From positions 186,001-250,000 of the forward strand of contig NZ_JOEI01000001.1 of the NCBI RefSeq assembly GCF_000718095.1: a stretch of DNA of 64,000 nt, given 5' to 3'. The translations under genes were made by a program, and so were the position numbers. Shown here one piece after another: positions 35,017 through 43,656 of this stretch (position 1 is the first letter of the stretch; each line of letters starts with the position of its first letter). This DNA comes from Streptomyces scopuliridis RB72 (GTDB lineage: Bacteria; Actinomycetota; Actinomycetes; Streptomycetales; Streptomycetaceae). The notes beneath the pieces were generated by a model. That model saw nothing but the letters and a program-made list of their open reading frames with translations. It was not told the DNA's origin and ran no database searches.

Positions 35017-35199
35017 ATGAACCCCCATCCCGGACCGCGGCCCGCACCGGCCGCGATACACCGGCCGACCGAGCGCGAAGGACGGATACGTACCTGCGTC
35101 CCGGCGCGGGTCACCCCGCGCGAGCGCCGGGCCAGATCCGGCCATGAGCGACAGGAGACGGCCGATCAGGAGTGGAACGTAGTGCGTGGAGAGGACTGA
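35017..35199 (+). CDS. Small basic protein upstream of WhiB
   Basis: 60 aa, Arg/Pro-rich, no motif (MNPHPGPRPAPAAIHRPTER then REGRIRTCVPARVTPRERRA). AAGGGA lies eight bases before the ATG and its TGA abuts the whiB ATG with no gap, so ribosomes finishing here could start on whiB. It may be a real small protein or a coupling frame. Confidence 0.4.
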   Translation: MNPHPGPRPAPAAIHRPTEREGRIRTCVPARVTPRERRARSGHERQETADQEWNVVRGED

Positions 35200-35571
35200 A
35201 TGACTGTGCGGCTGACCACAGCCCGACTGAACATCGGCCCGGACGTGGAAGCGGGCCAGGACGAGGACACCTGGGAGTGGCTGCGGCACGCGGCCTGCAC
35301 CGGCTCCGACCCGGAGCTGTTCTTCCCCGTGGGGGACTCGGGACCGGCCGTCGAGCAGGCGGAGCGAGCCAAGAAGGTGTGCCACGGCTGCCCGGTGGAG
35401 AGCCAGTGCCTCGAATGGGCGCTGGCCACCGGCCGTACCTCCGGAGTCTGGGGCGGTACGGACGAGGAGGAGCGCCGACGGCTGCGGCGCCGCGCCGACC
35501 GGCACAGGCCCCCGGACGGGCCCCCGGCGCGCCCCCGCCGGTCCGCCGCGCCGGGCCGGCGGCGTCCCTGA
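35200..35571 (+). CDS. WhiB family iron-sulfur regulator
   Basis: 123 aa. Four Cys ligands of a [4Fe-4S] cluster: AACTG near 33, VCHGC near 61-64 and QCLEW near 70, followed by the GVWGGTDEEER turn and a basic tail (RRLRRRADRHRP) that binds DNA. WhiB-like proteins act with the primary sigma factor and respond to oxygen or NO. It stands between transketolase and the aldehyde dehydrogenase, so it may regulate this carbon/redox block; that is inference. Confidence 0.92.
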   Translation: MTVRLTTARLNIGPDVEAGQDEDTWEWLRHAACTGSDPELFFPVGDSGPAVEQAERAKKVCHGCPVESQCLEWALATGRTSGVWGGTDEEERRRLRRRADRHRPPDGPPARPRRSAAPGRRRP

Positions 35572-35688
35572 ACCAGGCCCGCGTCCCGCGTGGTCCGGGC
35601 CCACGACCCGCGTCCCGTGTTGCGGGGCCGGGCGGACCACGGGAGGGTCGGACTGCCGAATCGAGGCGAATCGAGGAGGAATCGCCCC

Positions 35689-37098
35689 ATGCCCATCGCG
35701 ACGGTGAATCCCGCCAGCGGAGAGACGCTCAAGACCTTCGACGCGCTGGGAGCCGAGGAGATCGAGAGCAGGATCGCTTCCGCCGCCCAGGCGTTCCGGC
35801 AGTACCGGCTCACCGGATTCGACGAACGCGCGCGGCTGCTGAACCGCGCCGCCGACCTGCTGGAACAGGACGCGCCGGAGATCGCCCGGACCATGACCAC
35901 CGAGATGGGCAAGCCGGTCGTGGCGGCCCGCGCGGAGGCGCTGAAGTGCGTGAAGGCGATGCGCTGGTACGCGGAGCGCGCCGAGGAACTGCTCGCGGAC
36001 GAGCACCCCTCGGACGCCGACGTACGGGACACGGGCGCGTCCCGGGCGAGCGTCCACTACCGGCCGCTGGGCGTGGTCCTCGCGGTGATGCCGTGGAACT
36101 TCCCCCTCTGGCAGGTCGTACGGTTCGCCGCGCCCGCCCTGATGGCCGGCAATGTGGGGCTGCTCAAGCACGCCTCGAACGTCCCGCAGACCGCCCTGTA
36201 CCTGGAAGACCTGTTCGGCAGGGCCGGATTCCCGGCAGGCTGCTTCCAGACGCTGCTGGTGGGCTCCAGCGCCGTCGAGAACATCCTGCGCGACCCCCGG
36301 GTGGCCGCCGCGACGCTCACCGGCAGCGAACCGGCCGGCCGGTCGGTCGCGGCGATCGCGTCCGACGAGGTCAAGAAGACCGTTCTGGAGCTGGGCGGCA
36401 GCGATCCGTACGTCGTCATGCCCTCGGCGGACATCGAACGGGCGGCGCGTACGGCGGTCACGGCCCGCGTGCAGAACAACGGCCAGTCCTGTATCGCCGC
36501 CAAACGCTTCATCGTGCACGAGGACGTCTACGACGCCTTCGCCGAGCGGTTCACCGCCGGAATGCGTGATCTGACGGTCGGCGACCCGATGGACGAGTCC
36601 ACCGATGTGGGGCCGCTCTCCAGCGAGCGAGGCCGCGCCGATCTGGAGCGGCTGGTCGACGACGCGCTGAGCCGGGGCGCGACCGCCCTGTGCGGCGGAC
36701 AGCGCCCCAAGGAGCACGAGCGGGGCTGGTACTACGCGCCCACCGTGCTCGCCGGCATCACCCCCGCCATGCGGATCCACCGCGAGGAGACATTCGGTCC
36801 GGTCGCCACGCTCTACCGGGTCTCCGGCCTGGACGAGGCGGTGGCGGTCGCCAACGACAGCCCCTTCGGGCTGAGTTCCAACGTCTGGACGCGCGACGAG
36901 GGCGACGTGCGCCGCTTCGTACGGGACCTGGAGGCGGGCGGCGTCTTCTTCAACGGGATGACGGCCTCGCATCCCGCCCTCCCCTTCGGCGGTGCGAAGC
37001 GCTCCGGGTACGGGCGTGAGCTGTCGGAGCACGGCATCCGGGAGTTCTGCAACATCACCACGGTGTGGCACGGCGCGGAACCGGACGACGGCTCCTAG
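35689..37098 (+). CDS. Succinate-semialdehyde-type NAD(P) aldehyde dehydrogenase
   Basis: 469 aa aldehyde dehydrogenase. [23 protein letters not shown], cofactor loop [22 protein letters not shown] with the catalytic Glu, [15 protein letters not shown] with the catalytic Cys, and [12 protein letters not shown] are intact. It resembles the SSADH group (gabD-like). AGGAGG precedes ATG 35689. The stop TAG lies inside the left CTAG of a 193-bp insertion element, so the coding part is unharmed. Before insertion its stop was only 14 bases from the phosphoketolase ATG, so they were probably one operon. Confidence 0.88.
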   Translation: MPIATVNPASGETLKTFDALGAEEIESRIASAAQAFRQYRLTGFDERARLLNRAADLLEQDAPEIARTMTTEMGKPVVAARAEALKCVKAMRWYAERAEELLADEHPSDADVRDTGASRASVHYRPLGVVLAVMPWNFPLWQVVRFAAPALMAGNVGLLKHASNVPQTALYLEDLFGRAGFPAGCFQTLLVGSSAVENILRDPRVAAATLTGSEPAGRSVAAIASDEVKKTVLELGGSDPYVVMPSADIERAARTAVTARVQNNGQSCIAAKRFIVHEDVYDAFAERFTAGMRDLTVGDPMDESTDVGPLSSERGRADLERLVDDALSRGATALCGGQRPKEHERGWYYAPTVLAGITPAMRIHREETFGPVATLYRVSGLDEAVAVANDSPFGLSSNVWTRDEGDVRRFVRDLEAGGVFFNGMTASHPALPFGGAKRSGYGRELSEHGIREFCNITTVWHGAEPDDGS

Positions 37099-37287
37099 GT
37101 CCTGTCCGGTCGATCTTCGCGGGCCCGCGACGCCGCAGTGACATGAGCCGCTGCCGCGGCGGGCCGCACCTCGCCGCGTTGTCGGAGTCGCCCGAGTACG
37201 TCCAGTACGAGGGCGATCCTCCGCCTTGCGATGCACGGCACCAGACGCCGCGGGCTGATCCACGAAGATCGACCGGACAGGACCTAG
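37095..37287. mobile_element. MITE with perfect 25-bp inverted ends
   Basis: Bases 37095-37119 and 37263-37287 are exact inverted repeats (CTAGGTCCTGTCCGGTCGAT then CTTCG). Each end carries CTAG, which fits a YTAR target duplication as made by the IS5 group. The 193-bp element has no transposase and no gene, so it would have been moved in trans. It lies between the dehydrogenase stop and the phosphoketolase ribosome site. Confidence 0.88.
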
Positions 37288-37301
37288 ACGAGGAGACGGG
37301 T

Positions 37302-39707
37302 ATGCGCAAGGCGACCACGACCACCGCGGGGGCGTCGGCCGGGCTCACCGAGACAGAGCTCGCCGCCCTCGACGCCCACTGGCGCGCCGCCAACTATCTC
37401 GCCGTCGGCCAGATCTATCTGATGGCCAACCCGCTGCTCCAGGAACCGCTGGCGCCGGAACACATCAAACCCCGCCTGCTCGGCCACTGGGGGACCTCAC
37501 CCGGACTGAACCTGGTGCACACCCATCTCAACCGCGTGATCAAGGCCCGGGATCTCGACGCGCTGTGCGTCTGGGGGCCGGGACACGGCGGACCCGCCGT
37601 ACTCGCCAACTCCTGGCTGGACGGCACGTACGGGGAGACCTACCCGGACGTCGGCCGGGACCGGGCGGGCATGGAGCGGCTCTTCCGGCAGTTCTCCTTC
37701 CCCGGCGGGGTCCCCAGCCATGTCGCCCCCGAGACACCGGGCTCGATCCATGAGGGCGGCGAACTCGGCTACTCGCTCGCGCACGCCTACGGAGCCGCGC
37801 TGGACAACCCCGGGCTGCTGGTCGCCTGTGTGATCGGTGACGGCGAGGCGGAGACGGGGCCGCTTGCCGCGTCCTGGCACTCGAACAAGTTCCTCGACCC
37901 GGTGCACGACGGCGCGGTCCTGCCGATCCTGCATCTCAACGGCTACAAGATCGCCAACCCGACCGTGCTCGCCCGGCTGCCGGAGAGCGAACTCGACTCC
38001 CTGCTGCGCGGCTACGGCCATGAGCCCCTCCATGTCACCGGCGACGAGCCCCTGGCCGTCCACCGCGCCATGGCCGCGACCATGGACCGCGCCCTGGACC
38101 GTATCGCCCAGATCCAGCGGGACGCCCGCGAGGGCCGGACCACCGACCGGCCGTACTGGCCCATGATCGTGCTGCGTACGCCCAAGGGCTGGACCGGTCC
38201 CCACGAGGTCGACGGACTGCCCGTCGAGGGGACCTGGCGCGCGCATCAGGTGCCGCTGAGCGGCGTACGGGACAACCCCGAGCATCTGCGCATGCTCCAG
38301 GCGTGGCTGCGCTCCTACCGTCCCGAGGAACTGTTCGACGCGATGGGCACGCCCGATCCCGCCGTCCTCGACTGCGTACCGGCGGGAGCGCGCAGGCTGG
38401 GCGCCAATCCGCACGCCAACGGCGGTCTGCTGCTGCGGGATCTGCCGGTCCCGCCGCTGGAGCGGCACGCGGTACGGGTGGACAAGCCCGGCACGATCCT
38501 GCACGAACCCACCCGGGTGCTCGGCTCGTTGCTGGAATCCGTCATGGAAGCCACCTCGGGACGGCGCGACTTCCGGGTCTTCGGCGCCGACGAGACCGCG
38601 TCCAACCGGCTGGAGGCGCTGTACGAGGCCACGGGCAAGGCATGGCAGGCCGAGACGCTCGACACGGACGAGCATCTCGCGCCCGACGGCCGGGTGATGG
38701 AAGTGCTCTCGGAGCACCTGTGCCAGGGATGGCTGGAGGGCTATCTCCTCACCGGTCGGCACGGTCTCTTCTCCAGCTACGAGGCGTTCGCCCATATCGT
38801 CGACTCCATGGTCAACCAGCACATCAAGTGGCTGAGGACCTCGCGGCGGCTGGACTGGCGCCGCCCCATCGCCTCCCTCAACTACCTGCTGACGTCACAT
38901 GTCTGGCGCCAGGACCACAACGGCTTCTCCCACCAGGACCCCGGCTTCGTCGACCACATCCTGAACAAGAGCCCCGAGGTCGTACGCGTCTATCTGCCGC
39001 CGGACGCCAACACCCTGCTCTCCGTGGCCGACCATGTGCTGCGCAGCCGCGACTACGTCAATGTGATCGTCGCCGGCAAGCAGCCGGGCTTCGACTGGCT
39101 CACGCTCGACGAGGCCCGCGCCCACTGCGCCCGGGGCGCGGGGGTCTGGCAGTGGGCCGGTACGGAGAGCGCCTCGAAGACCAGATACCGGGAGCCGGAC
39201 GCCGTCCTGGCCTGCGCCGGGGACGTGCCCACGCTGGAGACACTGGCCGCCGCCGACCTGCTGCGGCGGTATCTGCCCGAGCTGGTCGTGCGCGTGATCA
39301 ATGTCGTCGATATGGCGCGGCTGCTGCCCCATGACGAACACCCGCACGGGATGACGGACTCCGAGTACGACGCCCTGTTCACCACCGACAAACCGGTGAT
39401 CTTCGCGTACCACGGCTATCCCTGGCTGATCCACCGGCTCGCCTACCGCCGCCGGGGGCATGTGAACCTCCATGTCCGCGGCTACCGGGAGGAGGGGACG
39501 ACCACGACCCCGTTCGACATGGTCGTCCGCAATGACCTCGACCGGTACCGGCTGGTCATGGACGTGATCGACCGGGTGCCGGGGCTGGGGGTACGGGCGG
39601 TCGCCGTACGCCAGACGATGGCGGACGTACGCGCCCGCCATCACACCTGGATCCGCGAGCACGGCACGGACCTGTCCGAGGTCGTCGACTGGACGTGGAC
39701 GGGCTGA
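37302..39707 (+). CDS. Phosphoketolase (xylulose-5-P / fructose-6-P)
   Basis: 801 aa ThDP enzyme that splits xylulose-5-phosphate or fructose-6-phosphate with phosphate to acetyl phosphate. Signature sites are present: [15 protein letters not shown] at the N-terminus, [65 protein letters not shown] and [12 protein letters not shown] in the second domain, and [24 protein letters not shown] seven bases before ATG 37302. The right end of the MITE lies 14 bases upstream, so its promoter may now lie inside or beyond that element. An acetate-kinase partner is not in the window. Confidence 0.95.
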   Translation: MRKATTTTAGASAGLTETELAALDAHWRAANYLAVGQIYLMANPLLQEPLAPEHIKPRLLGHWGTSPGLNLVHTHLNRVIKARDLDALCVWGPGHGGPAVLANSWLDGTYGETYPDVGRDRAGMERLFRQFSFPGGVPSHVAPETPGSIHEGGELGYSLAHAYGAALDNPGLLVACVIGDGEAETGPLAASWHSNKFLDPVHDGAVLPILHLNGYKIANPTVLARLPESELDSLLRGYGHEPLHVTGDEPLAVHRAMAATMDRALDRIAQIQRDAREGRTTDRPYWPMIVLRTPKGWTGPHEVDGLPVEGTWRAHQVPLSGVRDNPEHLRMLQAWLRSYRPEELFDAMGTPDPAVLDCVPAGARRLGANPHANGGLLLRDLPVPPLERHAVRVDKPGTILHEPTRVLGSLLESVMEATSGRRDFRVFGADETASNRLEALYEATGKAWQAETLDTDEHLAPDGRVMEVLSEHLCQGWLEGYLLTGRHGLFSSYEAFAHIVDSMVNQHIKWLRTSRRLDWRRPIASLNYLLTSHVWRQDHNGFSHQDPGFVDHILNKSPEVVRVYLPPDANTLLSVADHVLRSRDYVNVIVAGKQPGFDWLTLDEARAHCARGAGVWQWAGTESASKTRYREPDAVLACAGDVPTLETLAAADLLRRYLPELVVRVINVVDMARLLPHDEHPHGMTDSEYDALFTTDKPVIFAYHGYPWLIHRLAYRRRGHVNLHVRGYREEGTTTTPFDMVVRNDLDRYRLVMDVIDRVPGLGVRAVAVRQTMADVRARHHTWIREHGTDLSEVVDWTWTG

Positions 39708-39739
39708 GCCCGGCTCCGCCGGACGGCGGAGCCGGGCTC
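39706..39739. terminator. Bidirectional terminator overlapping the phosphoketolase stop
   Basis: A 15-bp perfect stem (GAGCCCGGCTCCGCC with complement, loop GGAC) begins at the second base of the stop codon. It sits between convergent genes. Confidence 0.8.
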
Positions 39740-39778
39740 GTACCGCGTGAGCGCGCCACCGTACGAGCGCGCTACGGC

Positions 39779-40123
39779 TTACGGCGTGAACTCGCCGCTC
39801 AGCGCGGCGGCCATCCGCAGCTGCGGCGCGGCCTCCTCGGCCCGGCCCTGCCGCTCCAGCGTGCGGCCCAGCATCAGCCGGGCGTAGTGCTCCACCGGGT
39901 CGCGCTCCAGGACGGCGCGCAGCTCGGCCTCGGCCTTCGCCAGCCGCGCCGAGTGGTAGTAGGCGCGGGCGAGCAGCAGCCGCGGGGCGACCTGCTCCGG
40001 GACCTCGTCCACCAGCCCGGTGAGGATACGGGCGGCCGTGACGTACTCCTTGGCGTCGAAGAACAGCTGTGCGCGGTCCCAGCGCTCGGCGGCCGTTCCG
40101 TACTCGTAGTACGTGGTCTCCAC
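39779..40123 (-). CDS. TPR-repeat protein
   Basis: 114 aa from a GTG at 40123 with AAGGAGGG upstream; the open frame continues further but without a ribosome site. Helix pairs AAERWDRAQLFFDAKEYVTAA, PEQVAPRLLLARAYYHSARLA and PVEHYARLMLGRTLERQGRAE are three tetratricopeptide units with the usual W-L-G-Y-A-F-P pattern. It probably scaffolds a protein complex. It is convergent with phosphoketolase and divergent from the pirin gene. Confidence 0.8.
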   Translation of the reverse strand: METTYYEYGTAAERWDRAQLFFDAKEYVTAARILTGLVDEVPEQVAPRLLLARAYYHSARLAKAEAELRAVLERDPVEHYARLMLGRTLERQGRAEEAAPQLRMAAALSGEFTP

Positions 40124-40238
40124 GTGCCCTCCTTCATTGTCTTCGTACACCGTGAACACCCTAAGATGGTTGAACATTCCACTATCGATTTCGTGTGGGT
40201 ACTGCCCGACCGGGCACCACGGGAATAGGTTGTCCGCC

Positions 40239-41204
40239 ATGAGCAATCTTGATCGTCAGGCATCCGTCAACGTCTGCGGCGGTCGCGGCTTTGTCGTCGC
40301 CGAACCCGTACGTGAGTTGCTGAGCCCGCGCCGGGTCCAGCTGGGGGAGTCCACGGAGGTCCGCAGGCTGCTGCCCAACCTGGGCCGCCGCATGGTCGGT
40401 GCCTGGGCTTTTGTCGATCACTATGGGCCGGACGACATCGCCGACGAGCCCGGCATGCAGGTCCCGCCCCATCCGCACATGGGGCTCCAGACCGTCAGCT
40501 GGCTGCACGACGGCGAGGTGCTGCACCGCGACAGCCTGGGCAGCCTCCAGACCGTACGCCCGCGTGAACTGGGCCTGATGACCTCCGGCCGGGCGATCTC
40601 CCACTCCGAGGAGAGCCCGCGCTCACACGCCCGCTTCCTGCACGGCGCCCAGCTCTGGGTCGCGCTCCCGGACGCCCACCGCGAGGTCACCCCGCACTTC
40701 CAGCACCACGCCGACCTGCCCGTCGTCACCGCCCCGGGCCTGATCGCCACGGTCATCCTCGGTGCCCTCGACGGCGCCGTCTCGCCCGGCACCACCTACA
40801 GCCCCCTCGTAGGCGCCGACCTGTCCCTCGCCCACGGCGCCGAGACCCGGCTGCCGCTCGACCCCGACTTCGAATACGCCGTACTGGCCATGTCGGGCGA
40901 GGCCGAGATCGACGGCGTACCCGTACTGCCCGGATCCATGCTCTACCTCGGCTGCGGCCGCACGGAACTCCCCCTGCGCGCCGAGTCCGACGCCGGTCTG
41001 ATGCTCCTCGGCGGCGAGCCCTTCGAGGAGGAGATCGTCATGTGGTGGAACTTCATCGGCCGTTCCCATGAGGAGATCGAGGAGGCCCGACGGGCCTGGA
41101 TGGAGGGCTCCCGCTTCGGCGAGGTCCACGGATACGCGGGCAACCGCCTGACCGCCCCCGAACTCCCGCCGACCTCTCTGAAACCGCGCGGCCGGGTGCG
41201 CTGA
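40239..41204 (+). CDS. Pirin family protein
   Basis: 321 aa two-domain cupin. The metal site is in the N-terminal domain: HPHMGLQTVSWLHDGEVLHRDS and the second His/Glu stretch HSEESPRSHARFLHGAQLWVALP. The C-terminal cupin has EAEIDGVPVLPGSMLYLGCG. Ends SHEEIEEARRAWMEGSRFGEV, the piece duplicated in decayed form at 53070. Some pirins are quercetin dioxygenases, others regulate metabolic enzymes; sequence does not decide. ATG 40239 has a weak AATAGG site. Confidence 0.9.
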   Translation: MSNLDRQASVNVCGGRGFVVAEPVRELLSPRRVQLGESTEVRRLLPNLGRRMVGAWAFVDHYGPDDIADEPGMQVPPHPHMGLQTVSWLHDGEVLHRDSLGSLQTVRPRELGLMTSGRAISHSEESPRSHARFLHGAQLWVALPDAHREVTPHFQHHADLPVVTAPGLIATVILGALDGAVSPGTTYSPLVGADLSLAHGAETRLPLDPDFEYAVLAMSGEAEIDGVPVLPGSMLYLGCGRTELPLRAESDAGLMLLGGEPFEEEIVMWWNFIGRSHEEIEEARRAWMEGSRFGEVHGYAGNRLTAPELPPTSLKPRGRVR

Positions 41205-41230
41205 CCCGGCGTGATGCGGATCGGTCGCGT

Positions 41231-41252
41231 CGCCGCTCGTATGCGAGCGGCG
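41231..41252. terminator. Bidirectional hairpin terminator
   Basis: Perfect 9-bp stem CGCCGCTCG / CGAGCGGCG with loop TATG between the convergent pirin and terpene synthase genes. Confidence 0.7.
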
Positions 41253-41320
41253 CGGCGGCCCACTTGCCGTACCGGGTACGCCGACCTCTTCAATCGACCC
41301 GCCCAGCCGTCCGAGAGGAG

Positions 41321-42289
41321 CTATGGGATCTGGTAGCGGGAGTGATCGATGTGCCAGACATAGGAGGAGGCGACGGACTCGACGGCCCGCGCGTGAACAA
41401 TGAGAGGTCGCTCTTTACTGGCGGCCAGTTCGGTGATTCGAGCGCGGGCCGCGGTGGCCTGCTTCTCGCACATGTGGGAGGCCAGCCGGAACGCTTCTTC
41501 GAGGTCACACTTGTGCTGACGCATCAGCAGTGTGGGCAGGCTGAGAGGGCTCGGCCCGTCGTCGGCTGTCTCCTTCGCGTACGAGGCGAGGTCGTTGATC
41601 CAACCTGCGAGGTCGGCGACGGCCGTCTCCAGTTCGCGGACCGCCGCCGAGGACCTCTGTGAATCGGTCAGTTCGTACCCCAGCGTGACTTCCGCGGTTG
41701 CCATGACGGTTCGTACGAAGACGGTGTGCGGACGCATCGCGCGGTAGTCGTGCATGGTGACGTGTTCGGGCCTGTCGAGGTGATGTGCCTCCCAGAGGAT
41801 GCCGAAGAGGTTGTCCCGCAGGTGTGCGGTGAGCCGCAGGTATTGCGTGGGCGTGGCCCGTTCCCCGAACCGGGCGAGGAGGTCGCGTAGCGCGGCGACG
41901 AAGGCGCTTGATTCGCCCGGCGGGTCGTTGTGGCCGGCGAGGAGGTGGACGCACTCACTGATCCGGCGGACCAGACGGGCGGGGTCACGGGCCCCGGCCG
42001 CCTCGCCGTGGGCGTCGTCGAATGCGGTGAGCCACAGGAACAGGTCGGCGCAGAGGAAGAGGCCGTTTTGGTCGGCTGTGGGGAAGGTGCGGGCCATCCC
42101 CTGGGCTGTGATGTCGGACAGAGCGCCCAGCGCGCGCGGTGAGCTGATGAGCGGAAACGTGTGAAGCCACTGGACGGCGTGCTGCTCGATGTCGGAGGCG
42201 TGGGGGCTGGCCGGGAAGGGTCCGGGGAAGGAGCCTCGTAGGTCGGGCATGGGCAGGGCACGCGTATTCGTGCGGCTCGCGTCGTTCAT
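41321..42289 (-). CDS. Class I terpene synthase (labdane-type, last pathway gene)
   Basis: 322 aa bacterial type-I terpene synthase fold. First metal motif FDDAHGE near residue 90 (DDxxxE form) after LCADLFLWLTA; second NSE motif NDLASYAKE near 230; C-terminal Arg-Tyr pair WHIDHSRYQIP. It ionises a prenyl diphosphate; paired with the class II enzyme the substrate should be copalyl diphosphate, as for the labdatriene synthase CldD of the cyslabdan cluster. ATG 42289 overlaps the P450 stop (ATGA), so it is translationally coupled. Confidence 0.88.
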   Translation of the reverse strand: MNDASRTNTRALPMPDLRGSFPGPFPASPHASDIEQHAVQWLHTFPLISSPRALGALSDITAQGMARTFPTADQNGLFLCADLFLWLTAFDDAHGEAAGARDPARLVRRISECVHLLAGHNDPPGESSAFVAALRDLLARFGERATPTQYLRLTAHLRDNLFGILWEAHHLDRPEHVTMHDYRAMRPHTVFVRTVMATAEVTLGYELTDSQRSSAAVRELETAVADLAGWINDLASYAKETADDGPSPLSLPTLLMRQHKCDLEEAFRLASHMCEKQATAARARITELAASKERPLIVHARAVESVASSYVWHIDHSRYQIP

Positions 42290-43647
42290 CGGGCGTTTCC
42301 CGTGTTGGCGTGCTGTCTGGCTTCGGGCACCATGTGGAGGGACGAGGGGTGTGTGGTGATCGCTCCGACCGGGCGTACGGCGGTGCCGGGTGTCGGCCGT
42401 AGCCGCCAGCGGGACGCGACCAGCGCGGTGATGATGGTCGCCTCGGTCCAGGCGAACGCGTCTCCCATGCACATGCGTTTGCCGGAACCGAAGGGGATGA
42501 AGGCGCCCTTGGGTGGCTGGGGGCGCTCCGGTAGCCAGCGGTCGGGGTCGAAGCGCAGCGGATCGGGGTAGAGGTCGGGGTCCCGGTGCAGTGCGTAGGC
42601 GCTCCAGATCACATCTGAGCCGGCCGGCAGGCTGAACTCGCCGAGTTTCACGGCCGAGATGGCCTGCCGGGTCACGAGCCACGCGGGGCTGTACAGCCGC
42701 AGGGTTTCGCTGACGAGTCTACGGGTGAAGGCCAGGCGGGGGATGCGCTCGGCGGTCAGCGGGCCTTCGGCGAGCACGGAGTCGACTTCCTCGTGCAGTT
42801 GGCGCTCCAGGTCCGGGTTGCGGCCCAGTTCGTGGAACAGCCAGGCGAGAACGACCGCGGTGGTCTCGGAGCCTGCGGCGAGCAGTCCGGTGACTTCCGA
42901 GAGGATCTCGTCGTCGGACAGTGTCGCGCCGGTGTCGTCCTGGGCGGTCAGCAGCAGTGACACGATGTCGTCGTACGCGCCGGGGCGCGCTCGGTGTTCC
43001 GTGATGATGTCAGTGACTGCGGTGCGTAGCGCGCTGCCGGCGGCCTGGGCCTTCCGGTTGCGCCGGATGGGCAGCCGTTCCAGGGCCGATATGGGCATCA
43101 GGGCACGCTGGAGGGCGGTGGTGAAGACGGTGTCGACGCTGTGGAGGATCGTGAGGGCGGGTTTCCGCTCGGGGGTCGAGGAGAACAGGGCCGACATGAC
43201 GACGCCCTGGGTCATGAGCTGCATTTCGGTCTTCAGGTCGAGTGGGGTTCCCTCGTGCCAGCCTGTGATGTACGGCTCGACGGTGTCCCGCATCGTGTTG
43301 ACGTAGCCGGCGATCTGTTTGCGGTGGAAGGCGGGCTGCATCATGCGGCGCCGGCGCAGGTGCGGTTTGCCTTCCGCGACGGGCAGGGCGTCCTCGCCGA
43401 AGAGTTTGAGTTTTTCGAAGAGCAGCCCCTTGGTGAATTCGTCGGCCTGGCTGGTCAGCATCTTCTGGATCAGCTCGGCTGAGTTGACCACGGTCACCGT
43501 CTTCGGGCCGACGGTGATGCGGACGATGGGGCCGTGGGTGCGCAAGCGCTGGATGAACGCCAGGCGGTCCTTGAGGAGAGGCATGGCGTGCCCGATGAGC
43601 GGCAGCTTCCCTGGAGCGATCGGCGGAACGTTCAGGCTGGTCGTCAC
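42286..43647 (-). CDS. Cytochrome P450 of the diterpene cluster
   Basis: 453 aa. I-helix AAGSETTAVVLAW, K-helix ETLRLYSPA (ExxR), and haem loop FIPFGSGKRMCMGDAFA with the ligand Cys near residue 404. The N-terminus MTTSLNVPPIAPGKLPLIGHA has the Pro-rich lead common in CYP102/CYP4-like bacterial P450s. It probably hydroxylates the diterpene. In the cld cluster the P450 is the third gene between class II and class I cyclases, the same position. GTG 43647 with AGGA seven bases upstream; nine bases after the cyclase stop. Confidence 0.92.
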   Translation of the reverse strand: MTTSLNVPPIAPGKLPLIGHAMPLLKDRLAFIQRLRTHGPIVRITVGPKTVTVVNSAELIQKMLTSQADEFTKGLLFEKLKLFGEDALPVAEGKPHLRRRRMMQPAFHRKQIAGYVNTMRDTVEPYITGWHEGTPLDLKTEMQLMTQGVVMSALFSSTPERKPALTILHSVDTVFTTALQRALMPISALERLPIRRNRKAQAAGSALRTAVTDIITEHRARPGAYDDIVSLLLTAQDDTGATLSDDEILSEVTGLLAAGSETTAVVLAWLFHELGRNPDLERQLHEEVDSVLAEGPLTAERIPRLAFTRRLVSETLRLYSPAWLVTRQAISAVKLGEFSLPAGSDVIWSAYALHRDPDLYPDPLRFDPDRWLPERPQPPKGAFIPFGSGKRMCMGDAFAWTEATIITALVASRWRLRPTPGTAVRPVGAITTHPSSLHMVPEARQHANTGNAR

Positions 43648-43656
43648 GTGTCTGTC

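Noticed and set aside
37140..37262. Coding remnant inside the MITE
   Set aside because: The frame [19 protein letters not shown] has no ribosome site or family; it merely runs into the phosphoketolase frame.
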